A DNA stretch of 64,000 bases from Cercis canadensis (Eukaryota; Streptophyta; Magnoliopsida; Fabales; Fabaceae), in contig QAOA01002431.1 of the NCBI GenBank assembly GCA_003255065.1, positions 426,904-490,903 of the forward strand, read 5' to 3'. The notes under the pieces are model-generated. The model made no database searches. It was given only the letters and a program-made list of their open reading frames with translations, and was not told the DNA's origin. Each line of letters opens with the position of its first letter. Within the stretch, counting starts at the first letter, position 1. A program made the position numbers and the translations under genes. Of the stretch, positions 36,341-48,830 are shown piece after piece.

Positions 36341-37585
36341 GCTAATAAAGTTATTTGATAGTTTTCTTTTCATACATGGTTTGACTCAGTCTTATAATTG
36401 ATATAAATATTAAATAGTCAAAAACAAAATAGTACGAGTTTGTTTCTACTACATGAAGGTTGCCTTATTGTGACTTCTTTGACAGAATCCACTTGACCAA
36501 TCATAACATTAGCTTGTTAATTTAATATTATTGTTTATATATTCTATGTTTCAATCCAAAATTGTAATTAAAAAAATAAAATGTTGTTGTTTAGCCTCAG
36601 AAGTCGGTGCGCTATTTCGATGAGATGGTGAAAATTTGTCTGAAATTTTTTTAATGGATGAGGCCAAAGGCCCAACACAAATGCCGTCAAGACTCAGGAG
36701 GAGAGAAAATTAAGAAAAAAATAATGAATTTATCATGACAAAATTATTACTTTAAAAAGGAATTAATTATTATTTTCAGCTAAGCATAATTTTTTTTCAA
36801 TTATGTAATTTTCTTNCATAATTTTTTTCAATTATGTAATTTTCTTAAAAAACAAAACATATCAAAATTACGATTATGACTACAAGATGTGTCAACTGTA
36901 AGAAATTGGTGTTCTCCTCCTTGTTGGCCAAATTATATATCTAGAAGTACTAACATTTGAAGACCACACGTATATTAGCAAAAAAAAAAGAAAGAACCAC
37001 ACACGTATGATTTTATATTTCTGTAATTCCCTCGTGCTAATTAGATGTGTTAATTTAAATATCACATCAGCCAGCTAGTCATTAAAATAATAAAATGGTC
37101 ACAAATATTAACGAAGATAAGTACAAGGTAGATTTCAACCTAACATTAATTTTTAATGTAATTACAGGCATTGATTAATGCGAAGCAAATGGGGTATAGG
37201 GCAAATCGACGAAGATAAATACAAACCGTTTCCTACCTAACCTTGAAATATAATAAAAAAACACTCGGTAACGTGAAGCATATGGGATTTAATTTACTTT
37301 AGAGCAAATTGACTAATTAAAACGATAACTTAATATATTGACTTGTTTTTAATTGATGTACTTAGTTGTTGAGTAGTCCATATAAAATATAGCCTCCGAA
37401 AACCAATTGGACATAACCACATCAGTTGGATATAAAATTCATATTATTTGCTCTTCCATTATACGTTGTGAGCGTCCACTTTTCCACCCTTCTAATAAAA
37501 GTCTTTCCTCCCAGAAATCTCGAGCTTGGAAACAACATTGTTTTGATCATTGCGAAGGTTTAGATTCACAAGTGAACTGACATCG
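36341..37585. other. Intergenic / promoter of second family gene
   Basis: 36757-37545 is the tandem counterpart of 35331-35990 and holds the conserved promoter block. A 30-bp contig-end duplicate surrounds the 'n' at 36816 (36785-36846). Confidence 0.55.
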
Positions 37586-39183
37586 ATGGCATTCACAACC
37601 AGTCCTCAAAGATCTACTTGTTCGGCCTCCACAGCGATACTTGGTAGATGTCAAGCTTCAAAACATGGCCTTATTCATCTTCTGGCCATCTCAAAACATA
37701 ACCTGGGAACTTCCAGCGCTGGTCTCAGAGTTCAGCATGGCAGCAGAAGAAAGAAGTAAGCTTAGTTTTATTATATATATATATTACAAATATATATGCA
37801 CTTTAGCAATATTTAGCTTCTTAGAATGGAGAGCTATTAATTTCTGGATCTGTTAACATTGCAATAATCTACTCATACATGCGCGCAGGAACTTTGTTGT
37901 CCTCTCCAGCTTACAACCAGATGCCCCGCTTCCTTCTGATCCTTCTCCTGGCTCTTGGTAAATCATTTATTTCCTCACCAATTATATGTCTGATTTATAT
38001 ATGCAGTTCTTATCTACCTTTTTTATTTTTTTTTGGTTTACTCCTAATTTGCAATTGTTAAAGAGTTCAAAGTTGATTCTCTGGCAGGAAAATATGGATT
38101 CTTGGAACAATAATGACCATTCTTTTCTCGTTTACCAAAGGCAAATGGGGACCATTACTAAAGCTGAAAGGTAAGAAATTAGAAAATTTCATGTTAATTA
38201 ATTACTATTATAAAGAAATAAATAATTAATGATTGGTTATTTGCATCTGCGATTTGCACTGGTGTATGAATTCTTGTTTCCTTCCCCCTTTTGTGTAGAG
38301 GAATTTAAAGCAAGAATAGACTCAATAGAAGATGTGGTGGACATTGTAGAAGACGTGGCTGAGAAAGTTGACAAGGTGGCTGAAGAAATTTCCGATAACC
38401 TTCCTACGGGAAAACTTCGGGATATTGCTGACTTTATTGAAAACCTAGCGGAGCATGTAGACAAGGGTGCCGAGCTAGCTGAGGATGCTTTAGAAAAGGT
38501 ATTAGCTGATTTCACCAACAACTCCACTCCCTTGTGCTTCTTATCATAACCTCTTCCTATTTGTTTTCTCTTAAAATTAAATCATATAGCATCATTCATA
38601 AGTGTTGGCCAATTCATTTCATAAGCTTAAACTAGCCCTTTCTTCAAATTGTGAAAGTAAACCATGTCATCACCATTATTGAACGTCAATTCATTATTGG
38701 TGTCTGACTAGATACAGGGTGCCTATCGGTGCTTTCCGTATTATTTTCTACTTTGACCTTCATATCGCTAGGTAATTATGACATATTGACAACTAGGACA
38801 GTTTTGGGCTCTGTGATCGGATTTGACTCAGTCTTATAAATTGAGTGTTTTTAGACTCATAAAATAGCACGACTTGTTTCGAGCCGAAAAATGAAAAAGC
38901 ACGATTTGTTTAGTCTAACGCGTGCATTTTTAATTGAAGATGCCTTCTTCTTGCTAGTTTGATTTTATTACATGTTACCGTAACATTAAATTAAAATATC
39001 ATTTCAAGGGTTGATACAGTCATGGAAAACGTTGAGGATTAATTATATTGGAAATGCTGATGAATTTAGATAAAATTGCAGGTAGAAGAAGCAGAACAAC
39101 AGATGGAGGCATTCCTTAAATCAAAGACTCCCCAAGAAAAAACCGCGGGCGTGGTGGCGTCAGAAGCGAAAGATCAAAAGTAG
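37586..39183 (+). CDS. Unrecognised plastid-transit-like, single-TM, amphipathic-helix protein (tandem copy 2)
   Basis: Five exons: 37586-37755, 37889-37957, 38088-38170, 38299-38498, 39082-39183; 207 residues. Start chosen at MAFTTSPQRST because it aligns with the starts of copies 1 and 3; an in-frame ATG at 37550 is also open. The N-terminus is transit-like (Ser/Thr/Arg rich, ending GSRRKK). Exon 2 encodes a Pro-rich linker (PDAPLPSDPSPGS). Exon 3 encodes the hydrophobic segment (IWILGTIMTILFSF) and GKWGPLLKLK. Exon 4 is a strongly acidic amphipathic helix (IEDVVDIVEDVAEKVDKVAE), a turn at NLPTGKL, and a second helix (IADFIENLAEHVDKGAELAE). The C-terminus is charged and ends EAKDQK. It is the clearest member of the family, with both helices well formed. 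Function unknown. Confidence 0.8.
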
Positions 39184-40547
39184 AAGGGAAACACGGTTAC
39201 TCCACCATGTCAATTTTTCTTATCTACTGCAAAGTATGAGGGATAAATTTGACTTCATCATATTAGAACCCTTAATTTGTGTGATCCAATTTAGATCAAC
39301 TTATGGAGGATGGATGGATAGTGTAAAATGTCAACCATAAAATGTATTCGAAGTGATATGTTTTAAACAATCTAAACATATGTATTATATTCATATTTTC
39401 CTGTATAACCTTAATTTGAATTATTTAGTATTCGCTTAACATGTTCAAGGCAAATTGTTGAATCTTTNCCAATTTAGATCAACTTATGGAGGATGGATGG
39501 ATGGTGTAAAATGTCAACCATAAAATGTATTCGAAGTGATATGTTTTAAACAATCTGAACATATGTATTATATTCATATTTTCCTGTATAACCTTAATTT
39601 GAATTATTTAGTATTCGCTTAACATGTTCAAGGCAAATTGTTGAATCTTTCCGTTTGAACTTATTTATGTGTACTTTAAATCAATGAATATTAAATACAA
39701 AGTAATATATAACGATAAGTCCTAAATGTGGAATATATGGGAATTAATAATTAACCAAGTGTGCATAATTCATCCACGGCAATTTATTAGTGGTGCAGTG
39801 GCCTTCATTTAATTTTTTTTTTTTATTGATAACTCAAGAATCAAGACTTGACACTAATTTTTAGATAGAGCCAGACTTATTAAATTTATGGTGAGTCATT
39901 CTTGTTTTAAGAGTCTCACTGTAGAAGCATTTACAATAATAGTTTTATGTATGAGAACATTTTGAGAAACTCTTATTTTATTTATTAATGAGATATCTTA
40001 AATACAAGACTATTTTTTTTATAAAATGAGACTTTCCTTCTTTTAACGACTATTTCTGAAAAGTTTCACCATATTACCTTTCAAAGTTGCGATTGCGTCT
40101 CTCTCCAACATTGCAGAATGTGACAACAATACAAGACGACACGGTTTAATAAGTTTGAATTTTCTCATCTTGAGATACAATTAGATTTTGAAAGATCCTA
40201 TCTCTGAAAACTTGTCATTTATCAAATTTACACATGATATGAGCATTGACCAATCAAATTTTCAAATGTAACGTGATAAACGTTAATTGAGTAATTCGTG
40301 AGACAAATGTGATGTTAGAGCAAATTGAAAGTAGGAAATTTTTTAAGAAATGACTTGAAGTTAGTATATGTTAAATCAAGTATAATTTCTCATTGCAAAA
40401 TAACTATCCCGTATAAAATTGGTACTCTCTTCCAGAGTGCATTGCCTATTTAAGTCCACTTCCCACAGCCCTATGATTCAATTTTTCTTACAAACCCCCA
40501 GCTTCATTGAGAAACTGTCCTGATTTTGAAGATTTAGATTTTACAGA
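39184..40547. other. Intergenic between family copies 2 and 3
   Basis: No gene seen. It contains a contig-end duplicate (39286-39468 and 39470-39652). Upstream of copy 3 the promoter block is more diverged (GACAAATGTGATGTTAGAGC near 40303), and a TATA-like CTATTTAAG lies at about 40447. Confidence 0.5.
39286..39652. repeat. 183-bp duplicated contig end at scaffold join (n at 39469)
   Basis: The two 183-bp halves, from CCAATTTAGATCAAC to TTGAATCTTT, flank a single 'n' and differ at about two positions. Confidence 0.9.
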
Positions 40548-42140
40548 ATGATGGCAACTTGCTTAACCTCTGGCACACTTGGCACATGTCAAGCTTCAAA
40601 TCTTGATCCTATTCCTATTCATCTTTTGATCATCTCCAAAGTCAAATATAATCGCTTCTCAGTTCCAAAACAGAAACTGGGAGCTTTCAGCTCTTCCCTG
40701 GGACTTGAGAATGGCACCAGAAGAAAGATGTAAGCTTAGTTTCACTGCAAGTACTCATGCAAAATTAGCTTCTTGAAACACTTTTATAATTAGTTTGCAG
40801 CTCTGAGTTCTTTGCAAATGCATTAACTATATATGCAGGGATGTCGTTGTCTATTCCAGTGCAAATCCAGAACCTCAACTTCCTTCTGATCCTTCTCCAG
40901 ACTCTAGGTAACTCATTTCCTCGCTACTCTGTTTAACATGTGAATTAGCAATTTGATAGAATCCAAAGCTGAATATCTGCAGGAAGGTCCCGATTCTTGA
41001 GACCATAGTGAGAATAATTTCATCGTGTTGGAGGGACAAAGTGGAACTATTACTAAATCTGAAAGGTAAAAAATTAGATAATTTATTCTTGTTAAAAAAG
41101 AATGTTTGGGCGTTTCCATTAGTTCTGAATCTTATGCTTGTTCTTCTTTTCCCCATTAATTGTAGAGAAAGCTGAAACAACAATAGACACAGCAGAATCT
41201 GTGGCAGATATTGTTGAAGAAGTAGCTGAGAACGTAGAGAAGGTGGCAGAAGGGGCTGCCAGCCATCTTCGCGAGGGAAAATTGCAGGACCTTGCTGAAT
41301 TTGTTGAAAAAGTAGCAGAAGAAATAGACAGGGATGCCAATCTAGCAGAAGATGCATTAGAAAAGGTTTAATTAGCAACAACTACTTTGTTTTTTGTTTT
41401 TATCACAACTTTACCTTACGCCTCGTTTAGATTATATAGCATTACCAATTAATAACATAAGCATCAACTAGTCATGATTAACCATATTAAGCTTTTATAT
41501 AAGTGCCAATGAATTGAACCTAGCTCTCAACTATTCAACTGTAATTGGCTCATGACTAGGAATAGGTGCCCTTTTGAAATATGGGTGCTTTCTTGTTTTG
41601 ACCTTCAGCATAAGTAGAATTGAATTTACGTGTCTGATAGGTATCTTTCCTAAAATCTGACTCAGTCTTGTAATTAGTTTAACAGTCGCAATCTTAGACA
41701 TTAAGAACAAATGTTAGTTTTCCGTATGTAATGTTTCCAATAACTAATTTAGTTTTCAACGAATATTTCTTGTCCTGATAGCTTTTCTCCGAACCAATAA
41801 GAATATTAGCTTGCTTGATTTATGTTGCTATGACATCAGTTTAAAACATCTTTTACATAATGATGACGAAATAATATTGAAATTGTTTTCAGAATTTGTG
41901 AATTTTATGTTTGAACAAAAAATTATAATCAAAATACTAAAAAAAATAAAAAATTAACATAATATTTAGTTTGACACTTATGAAGAGCATTGCATAAATG
42001 GTTTATGATTTGAATAAGAGATGATGACCACGAATTTGGACAAATTACAGGTGGAAGAAGTGGAAAAGGAGGTGGAATCATTCTTCAAGCCAACCTCTTC
42101 TCAAGAAAATCCTGAGAAAAAAGCCGAAGATCAAAATTAG
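40548..42140 (+). CDS. Unrecognised plastid-transit-like amphipathic-helix protein (tandem copy 3), hydrophobic segment lost
   Basis: Five exons: 40548-40729, 40839-40907, 40983-41065, 41166-41365, 42051-42140; 207 residues; exons 2-4 have the same lengths as in copies 1 and 2. The N-terminus is transit-like, with VPKQKLGAF and TRRKM shared with copy 1. Exon 2 encodes VVVYSSANPEPQLPSDPSP. Exon 3 is open but has changed from hydrophobic to charged (KVPILETIVRIISSCWRDKV in place of WILGTIM...KWGPLLKLK), so a membrane span is doubtful. Exon 4 keeps the acidic amphipathic helices (VADIVEEVAENVEKVAEGAA, then a second around LAEFVEKVAEEID). The C-terminus ends KKAEDQN. The exon 1 ATG is doubled (40548 and 40551). 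The gene has no stop or frameshift, so it is kept as a gene, possibly with a soluble product. Confidence 0.72.
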
Positions 42141-43910
42141 AAGACCCAAAAAAAAAAAAAAACTCAGTTGGGTATCAACGTCTTCCCATTTCAACATTAG
42201 GTGTAATATTTTTTTGTTAATATCATGAATATCCTTACTTTACTCAATTGGGCGTATGCCTAATTTCGTTCAAAGGTTAGAGCAATTACGATTTTTTTTT
42301 CTCTCAACAATGTTTTCACTAGACTTTGAACCATTGATCACAGCCCATAGCCCACACTCATAATTCAACTTTCTACCAATTGAATCAAGTGCTTATTAGT
42401 ACATTAGGTGTAATATAATATAGGAGAGATAGACTTAATATTTTTGTGTATGATTTTAATTTCATCTTTATAGTGTTGTTGTTTCTTTTACTTTTTTTTT
42501 TTTTTTTGAGATGTTATTTTGTTCATTGGAGCTGATTTATTTAACTATTTAAATAATATTTTTTTTTTACATGATCTAGGCTCTAGCATATATTTGGTGA
42601 TATTTTTCACTCATGGCCTTTAAATATACTATTATATTTTAATGAATATTTTATTTAAAATTATTAATTACGTACTTTCGGTTGAGTTATTTCTGTCTAA
42701 ACAACAGGGCAATTTTGATTAATTTTTTTTTTATAAATAATAATAGTTACTAATCAGAATATTTGTTTAATTGATTTGAGCCGATCGATAGAACCATTTT
42801 TCCACTTATACGTACATTGGAGAAATAACTGATAAAATTTATGAGGGATTTGCAAAAGCATTAGTTCTCATTTATTTGTGTTAAAGAGAAAAGAAAAAGT
42901 AATGAAATTATTATGACAAAGAGGAATATTGAGGATACACCAGCTTATAATTATTAAGTTAATTATGTACCACCAAAATCTTATCAGGACAGTACACCCT
43001 AAAAATGTAGCTTCTATCAGAATGCTAGAGATCAATAATCTATTTGATTTCTTTTAAATCTCAATACGGGGAAGTTGCTTCTATAAATTTTATCTTTTTT
43101 CTGTCGAAACTATGTTCAAAAACTCTGATAAATTCTTCCGAATACATTTNAATGCTAGAGATCAAGAATCTATTTGATTTCTTTTAAATCTCAATACGGG
43201 GAAGTTGCTTCTATAAATTTTATCTTTTTTCTATCGGAACTATGTTCAAAAACTCTGATAAATTCTTCCGAATACATTTTTTAAAATTTGATTTTTTTAG
43301 GGTAATTATAAAATTTGATGTTAATTAGAGAAATGTTGCACACTTTTTGTTTTTAAATATAAATATCTATTAATCTGCTAATTTTATGTTCTTTTTGGGC
43401 TCAAATTTGCGGATTCAAGTGCTACAGCCCATTGGATTGGACCTTCGTAATGGGAACCCAGTTCTTTGACTATCCACTTATCCAAGCCGGATCCCACTTA
43501 TATGTTATATCGTCCAATATAATTTTTTTTTTTTTTTAATAGCATCCTAACGGTTAGGCCTTTCAATTTGAATCAGGGAGGCGAGAAAGAGAGAGAGAGA
43601 GAGAGGAGCGAACAAAAGAGAGCGAAAGTTTTAGATACAAACCATTAAACCCTTCCCTTGTGTCGATTTTCAGACACCAGAGCTGTTACTTCGAAATTCT
43701 ACACTTATCAGTTCTCAACTCAACTCAATCCTTCAATCTCAGATATTTCCCTCCCCAGAAACCATCTTAAAACCCTAGAATTCGACACAGCATTTTTCTT
43801 CAGTCCCTGAATTTCTAGGGTTTTAACTATCTCTTTTTCTTGCAAATACTGTGTTTCAAGGGTTCTAGTTAATCGAAGAATTCCCTTGTTTATTGGGTTT
43901 GATTTGAAGA
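42141..43910. other. Intergenic
   Basis: AT-rich; no gene seen. It holds a contig-end duplicate around the 'n' at 43150. The last 300 bp, including a GA microsatellite at 43590-43605, are the presumed 5' untranslated region of the coiled-coil gene. Confidence 0.5.
43021..43279. repeat. 129-bp duplicated contig end at scaffold join (n at 43150)
   Basis: 43021-43149 and 43151-43279 begin AATGCTAGAGATCAA and end AATACATTT. They differ at about three positions. Confidence 0.9.
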
Positions 43911-46552
43911 ATGGATCTTCCTCGAGATGTTGATGATTATATCAAACAATCCATCGATGATTCCTTGGGACTTCCTGTATCTTCGCGAACTCTAGCATCC
44001 AAGCTCCGAGCCTCCGAAGAGACTCAACGGCGCCTCCGCGAGCAGCACCTTTTGCTTCTTTCTAGATTGAAGGAGAAAGATGAATTAATCGAGCGCACTA
44101 AGGTTTGTGCCTTTCGATTTTTCTTTTCAATCGTTTTCTGTTTGTGTGATTATTGTATTCCATAATAATAGTTAGAAGTTTTTTTTTTAAAAAAAAAAAT
44201 TGACTAGTCTGAAGCGGCTATGAATGCCCAAGCTCTGAAGAAGTTCGTTGAGGAGAATCAGAAATTGGCTTCCGAGTGTGCGAATCTTTTAAATCAATGC
44301 CATAAGTGGGAAAGGGAATGCTCACTCTATGATCACGACAGAGAAGCTTTGATGGAATTTGGGAACGAAGCTGATGAACGGGCAAAGGAGGCAGAGTTAC
44401 GTGTTCACGAGTTGGAACAGGAGTTGGGCAAGTTGTTGAATGAATTGCAGTACTACAAACATGAGTGTGATATGCGATCGGTAACACTATAATCCTTCTG
44501 TTTTTTCTTCCACCTCGTGTTAAGCACCAAAAATACATGTATTTCATTTTATCATCCTTTCCATTATTATGTCTGAACAACACTAGTGGGTTCAATAAAC
44601 TTGATGCGAGCTATGGGAACCTGAAAGAGTTTCAGGGTCTTTCGGAACTCTATTTCATATGAATTAACCAACTGTTAGAAAGCTTCTTGCAATCAATCTA
44701 ACTCTTTCAGTCGTGCATTCAACTGCCAAAATGCATGTCCGGGTAGATTGATAAATAAGTGGGGAGGTTCTGTAAATATACATGTGTTTGTAATCACTAT
44801 TTGGTATTATTATTAGGAATTTATTTTCTGATGCACGTTTTTTTTTTTTGAACTTGAAAAGCATGTGGCCATATGTGACACCTTCCTTAGATTTTGTTAG
44901 TTTTTCTTTTAATTGTTATGCATGGAGAGTATGTCTTTTGAAGATAGTCAACTCTGGCAACTATGCATACTCTGATAGCAGAGTTTGATGGCTGCCTTCA
45001 AGTATGTATGCGTACCTCAATTTAATTAAATTTGAAAAACTTTTAACCGGGTTTTGTTTTTTCTGGCTATGAAGCCATAAAAGAGAAGTAATATAGGTAG
45101 GACTATAGGAGTTGCTGATACGTTTATTGTGAATTGGCTGATGCAGTGACTTATGCATAGGATATGATGATCTAGTCTTTTGTAATCAAATTTAGTTTCC
45201 CTGTACCATATATAAAGTTGAGATTAACAAATCACAATGTTGATTTTAACTGCTGCTAAGATAACACAATTTTAATGAGCTGTACCAAAATTGACATACA
45301 ACCTTCAGATATCTATATTAATAAACTTGTACTACTAATACTCCTTTTCATAATTTCATTTGTTTCCTTCTACTTTAATGATGAAATGGAAATGGCTATT
45401 GCAAGCTGTAGTTCCTTTGGCAGTGGATGCCAATTGACAGATATTTGCTGTTTCCCTACAGGTTGACTCTTCTTCTGAAAGCACAGTTACGGAAGAGAAT
45501 TTACTTGACTCACTATTGACAACAGCTACTAGTAAAGATTTTGCTTCTGCACATGCATTCTTGGAATCAAATAGTGGAAACGAATCCTGTGAGAAGTTGC
45601 TGACAATGTGGAACTGGTGAGACCCCTACCTCCTTGCTCCTCATATTCTCTAGTCCTATTTCCTTCTCTTGTGCTATTCCCTTATTCTTTAGGTATTATC
45701 CTCACTTGGCCAATTTTAACTGTTAAACCTTATGTCATACAAGCAAACTATAGTTTTATCTTCTAACCATTAGCACCAATTTCTGTCCATATTATAATTC
45801 CATTCTCTATCAATTCGTATTATTAAGCCCGATGTTTCACTTTGGTAGCTTGAAGCCATCAACTCGGAGAGTTTTGTCACTTGTTGCTGAAGTCAAGACA
45901 CTGGAGAAAGATAAGGAGCATCTAACGATTAACCTTCACAGAGCTGAAGAGGAGGTGAAGATTGACTTTTTGACCTGCCTTTTGTGGACGACCTTTTCAG
46001 TTTTAGTGTTATTTGATTGCTGATTAATATCTGACCTAGCTTAATATACGTAGGTCAAATTACTGTTTGATGAAAATAACGCATTGGATGAGGAGAACAA
46101 AAGGTTGCTCAGGCAATACAAGGAAAGAAACCATCCTGGTTCTGGTGGGAAACATACCAGTAGCGCATCTGCCAAGGTAAGAGATCTGAATTGAGCTTCG
46201 AGGAGAGTCATTTGATGTTTTCTAACACCAAGTGTACTTATCATTGTTGGTTTGCAAGTTTAAATTCGATTCATTTCTCTTTCTATACGTATGATATATA
46301 CTCAGAATAAATGATCTAATGACTATCATAACTTAATATCTTCTTCCTTCTCTCCATGTGTGTGTGTTTATGTGTTATATATTGTTTGTTTATTTATTTA
46401 TTTGGCTTTTGCAGTCAAACAAGAGAAAGTCTAGTCCCAAGACAAATAGCACAGTTGAGAGGAAGATTGATTTTGATGATCAAGAATCAGCAAGACAACC
46501 CTTGTCGCCCTTACGGAATAACTCTCCTGACTCTAGAATGCATAAGAAGTGA
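43911..46552 (+). CDS. Coiled-coil protein of unknown function
   Basis: Six exons: 43911-44102, 44208-44480, 45462-45616, 45849-45954, 46054-46176, 46415-46552; all GT-AG and in phase; 328 residues. The start MDLPRDVDDYIKQSIDDSLG is a short acidic head. Residues about 25-155 form a near-continuous coiled coil (LRASEETQRRLREQHLLLLS; ELRVHELEQELGKLLNELQY), broken by a Trp/Cys-containing stretch (CHKWERECSLYDHDRE). An acidic Ser/Thr-rich linker spans exon 3, a second coil covers exons 4-5 (EVKTLEKDKEHL; VKLLFDENNALDEENKRLL), and the tail is basic and Ser/Pro rich (SPLRNNSPDSRMHKK), with SP sites that could be phosphorylated. No catalytic domain. Such proteins often act in cytoskeletal or scaffold roles, but nothing here proves one. 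The long 5' leader with a GA-repeat and the clean splice sites support a real expressed gene. Confidence 0.85.
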
Positions 46553-47366
46553 TGTTACTGATGTCATTGATAAGTCTGATCTTTTCTCAAGTATAGAAGT
46601 TCTGATAGCGTTTACCCTTTACTGATACAGTTGATTAACACCAGTTGCAAATTTGTTGTATGTAAAGAATGGTGTTGATCATTCTTTTATGGAAAAGGAG
46701 CGCCTCTGCTCTCTTCAATATTCTTGACATTTCTATTTTAATGGAACTCGGAAGTGTTTTACAGTGTCCTAGAAATTAAGGATTCTCTTGCTATAGTCTC
46801 ACCTAATTAATTGGAATTTATGGAAAGGAAATTTATTCACCGGGGTCTCCACTGTCTCCCTTCGTACAGTCGATGGGATAAAGAGAAAGAGAGGGATGGA
46901 ATTAAAAAAATAATGAGGTTATTTATTATGAAAATTTTAAGAGTTTAACGTTACATCATGTGGATCCATTCTCGATGCCAAAAAAAAAATGTGGATCCAT
47001 TCTAACGTTTTCTCAGGGCATCAGTAATAAAAATTCTTCAACGAAAATATCTTTAAAAAATGAAGCTGTTTTTTTTTTTTTGGGCCATTAAAAAGGATGC
47101 TATTGAGTTACTGTGGAATGAATGAAACGTCCTTCAAGTCCATAATCCATTATTGGTTGGATTTGACTCACCATGGAACGCTGTCGTTTTGGTAGCACCC
47201 TACTAATCACATCCCAAGAGCCAATGCTCTTTAGCCCTTGCCTCCTTATCCACTTCACAGTTCATCTTGGACACCTCGAGTCCTAGCTCGTTCCTCAGAA
47301 CTAGAAGGGCCTCAAGAATGGGTATACTATAGAGTTATAGTGTAATACTCAGCCTTGTCAGTGGTA
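46553..47366. other. Intergenic between coiled-coil and RRM genes
   Basis: 3' flank of one plus-strand gene and promoter of the next. No further gene seen. Confidence 0.55.
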
Positions 47367-48830
47367 ATGGCAGTACTTCGTCGTCTCTGCTTTTCTTCTG
47401 CAACGTACCTCTCCGCAGAAACCCCTCTCTTATCTCTTCAGAATTCTCGAAATCAATCTAACTATTCCATCAACAATCTCTCTTTTTGCCAGCCACCCTC
47501 TTCGTTTCAATTTCTAAGTCTTTCCCTTGCGCATAGCCTCAACTTTAGGACCAAAGAAACCCGTAACTTAGTTCTCAAATTCGCCTCTACCTCGCAAGAA
47601 CAAGTGCTTGATTCTTCCCCTGCAAATATTTCTGCTGAGACCCAAGAGACCGAGGCAGAAACTGAAGAATTTTCTAAAACCAGGTTGCTTGCTTCCAACA
47701 TACCTTGGAGTAGTACTCCTGAAGACATTCGCTCTCTGTTCGAGAGGCATGGAAAGGTCGTAGACGTTGAGGTTTTATCTCTTCTTTTTCCCTATTTTTG
47801 TTGCCTGATGGATTTCATTTTGTATTAGCATTCTGCTTTTGTTTGTTTATCTGATGAGGGTTTGTGTATTTTTTTGTTTTTTTTTTCCTTTTTTTGGCGC
47901 TTAAGCTTTCTATGTATAACAAGAGCAGAAACAGGGGTTTGGCATTTATCGAAATGGGATCACCAGAAGAGGCTCTTGTAGCTCTCAAAAATCTCGAATC
48001 GTATGTAAGCTACAGTAATTGCAGTGTTTCATTGTGTCATACAGTTTGTGCAATAAAGTTTGTTATCACTCCAGAACTCTATAGAATTGATAAAACAAAA
48101 CTCAAATTGAGCTTATGTTCTTTACTTTTTCTGTGGCACAATAAGGATCTTATTATTATAAAGGACAATTTCATTGTAACCTTTTATGCCACCATTCCTT
48201 CACAGCTAGCTTGAGATTTTGAATTGATATTACTTTTTCCTTTCATTGAATGCTTTATAGGAGTATGAGGGTCGCATAATGAGAGTCAATTATGCTCGGC
48301 CCAAAAAGAAGAAAACCCCACCTCCTTTGCAACCGAAGCCAGTAACATTTAACTTGTTTGTTGCAAATTTGTCCTTTGAAGCGAGGTCAAAACATCTCAA
48401 GGAGTTTTTTGAGTCAGGAAGTAGTGGTGTTGTTTCGGCGGAGGTTATATTTCATGATAACCCTAGAAAGTCATCTGGCTATGGATTTGTATCCTTCAAG
48501 TCCAAGAAAGAAGCTGACGCAGCTCTTTCTGAATTCCAAGACAAGGTAACTAAGGTTCCATACTTTAGTAAATCTATTTGAATATATATATTTCGTAAAT
48601 ATGGGTAATGCCATTCTTGTGATTTTTCTTTTCAATTCCTTAGAGTTTGGATCACTAGCTTTAATTGGAGAGGTGTTGGAAATATTGTTTGGCAGATGTT
48701 TATGGGAAGGCCACTGAGGGTGGCACGTAGTCGGCAATTTGTTAAACAACCAATTGAGGAGAACGCCGGTTCTGAAGATGCATCACCTGAGCTGAATGCG
48801 AGTGGGGAAGAAGCCAATAATGCTGCTTGA
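47367..48830 (+). CDS. Chloroplast ribonucleoprotein with two RRMs (cpRNP-like, At2g35410 type)
   Basis: Four exons: 47367-47771, 47906-48004, 48261-48545, 48696-48830; 307 residues. The ATG at 47367 is the first real one; the frame is open upstream but without ATG. Residues 1-70 are Ser/Leu/Arg-rich and fit a plastid transit peptide, followed by an acidic linker (AETQETEAETEEF), as in cpRNPs. RRM1 is about 105-185, with RNP2 LLASNI and RNP1 RGLAFIEM. RRM2 is about 197-280, with RNP2 LFVANL and RNP1 SGYGFVSF. A basic linker, RPKKKKTPPP, joins them. The C-terminal tail is acidic. cpRNPs bind and stabilise plastid mRNAs and assist editing and splicing in the stroma. Exon 2 is spliced at the second of two adjacent GTs (after TCGTAT), the only choice that keeps the frame into EYEGRIMRVNYARP. 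Confidence 0.9.

Noticed and set aside
38237..38527. Ser/Thr-rich minus-strand open frame over copy 2 exon 4
   Set aside because: Antisense shadow of the Val/Glu-rich exon; splice sites, paralogs and domain order support the plus strand.
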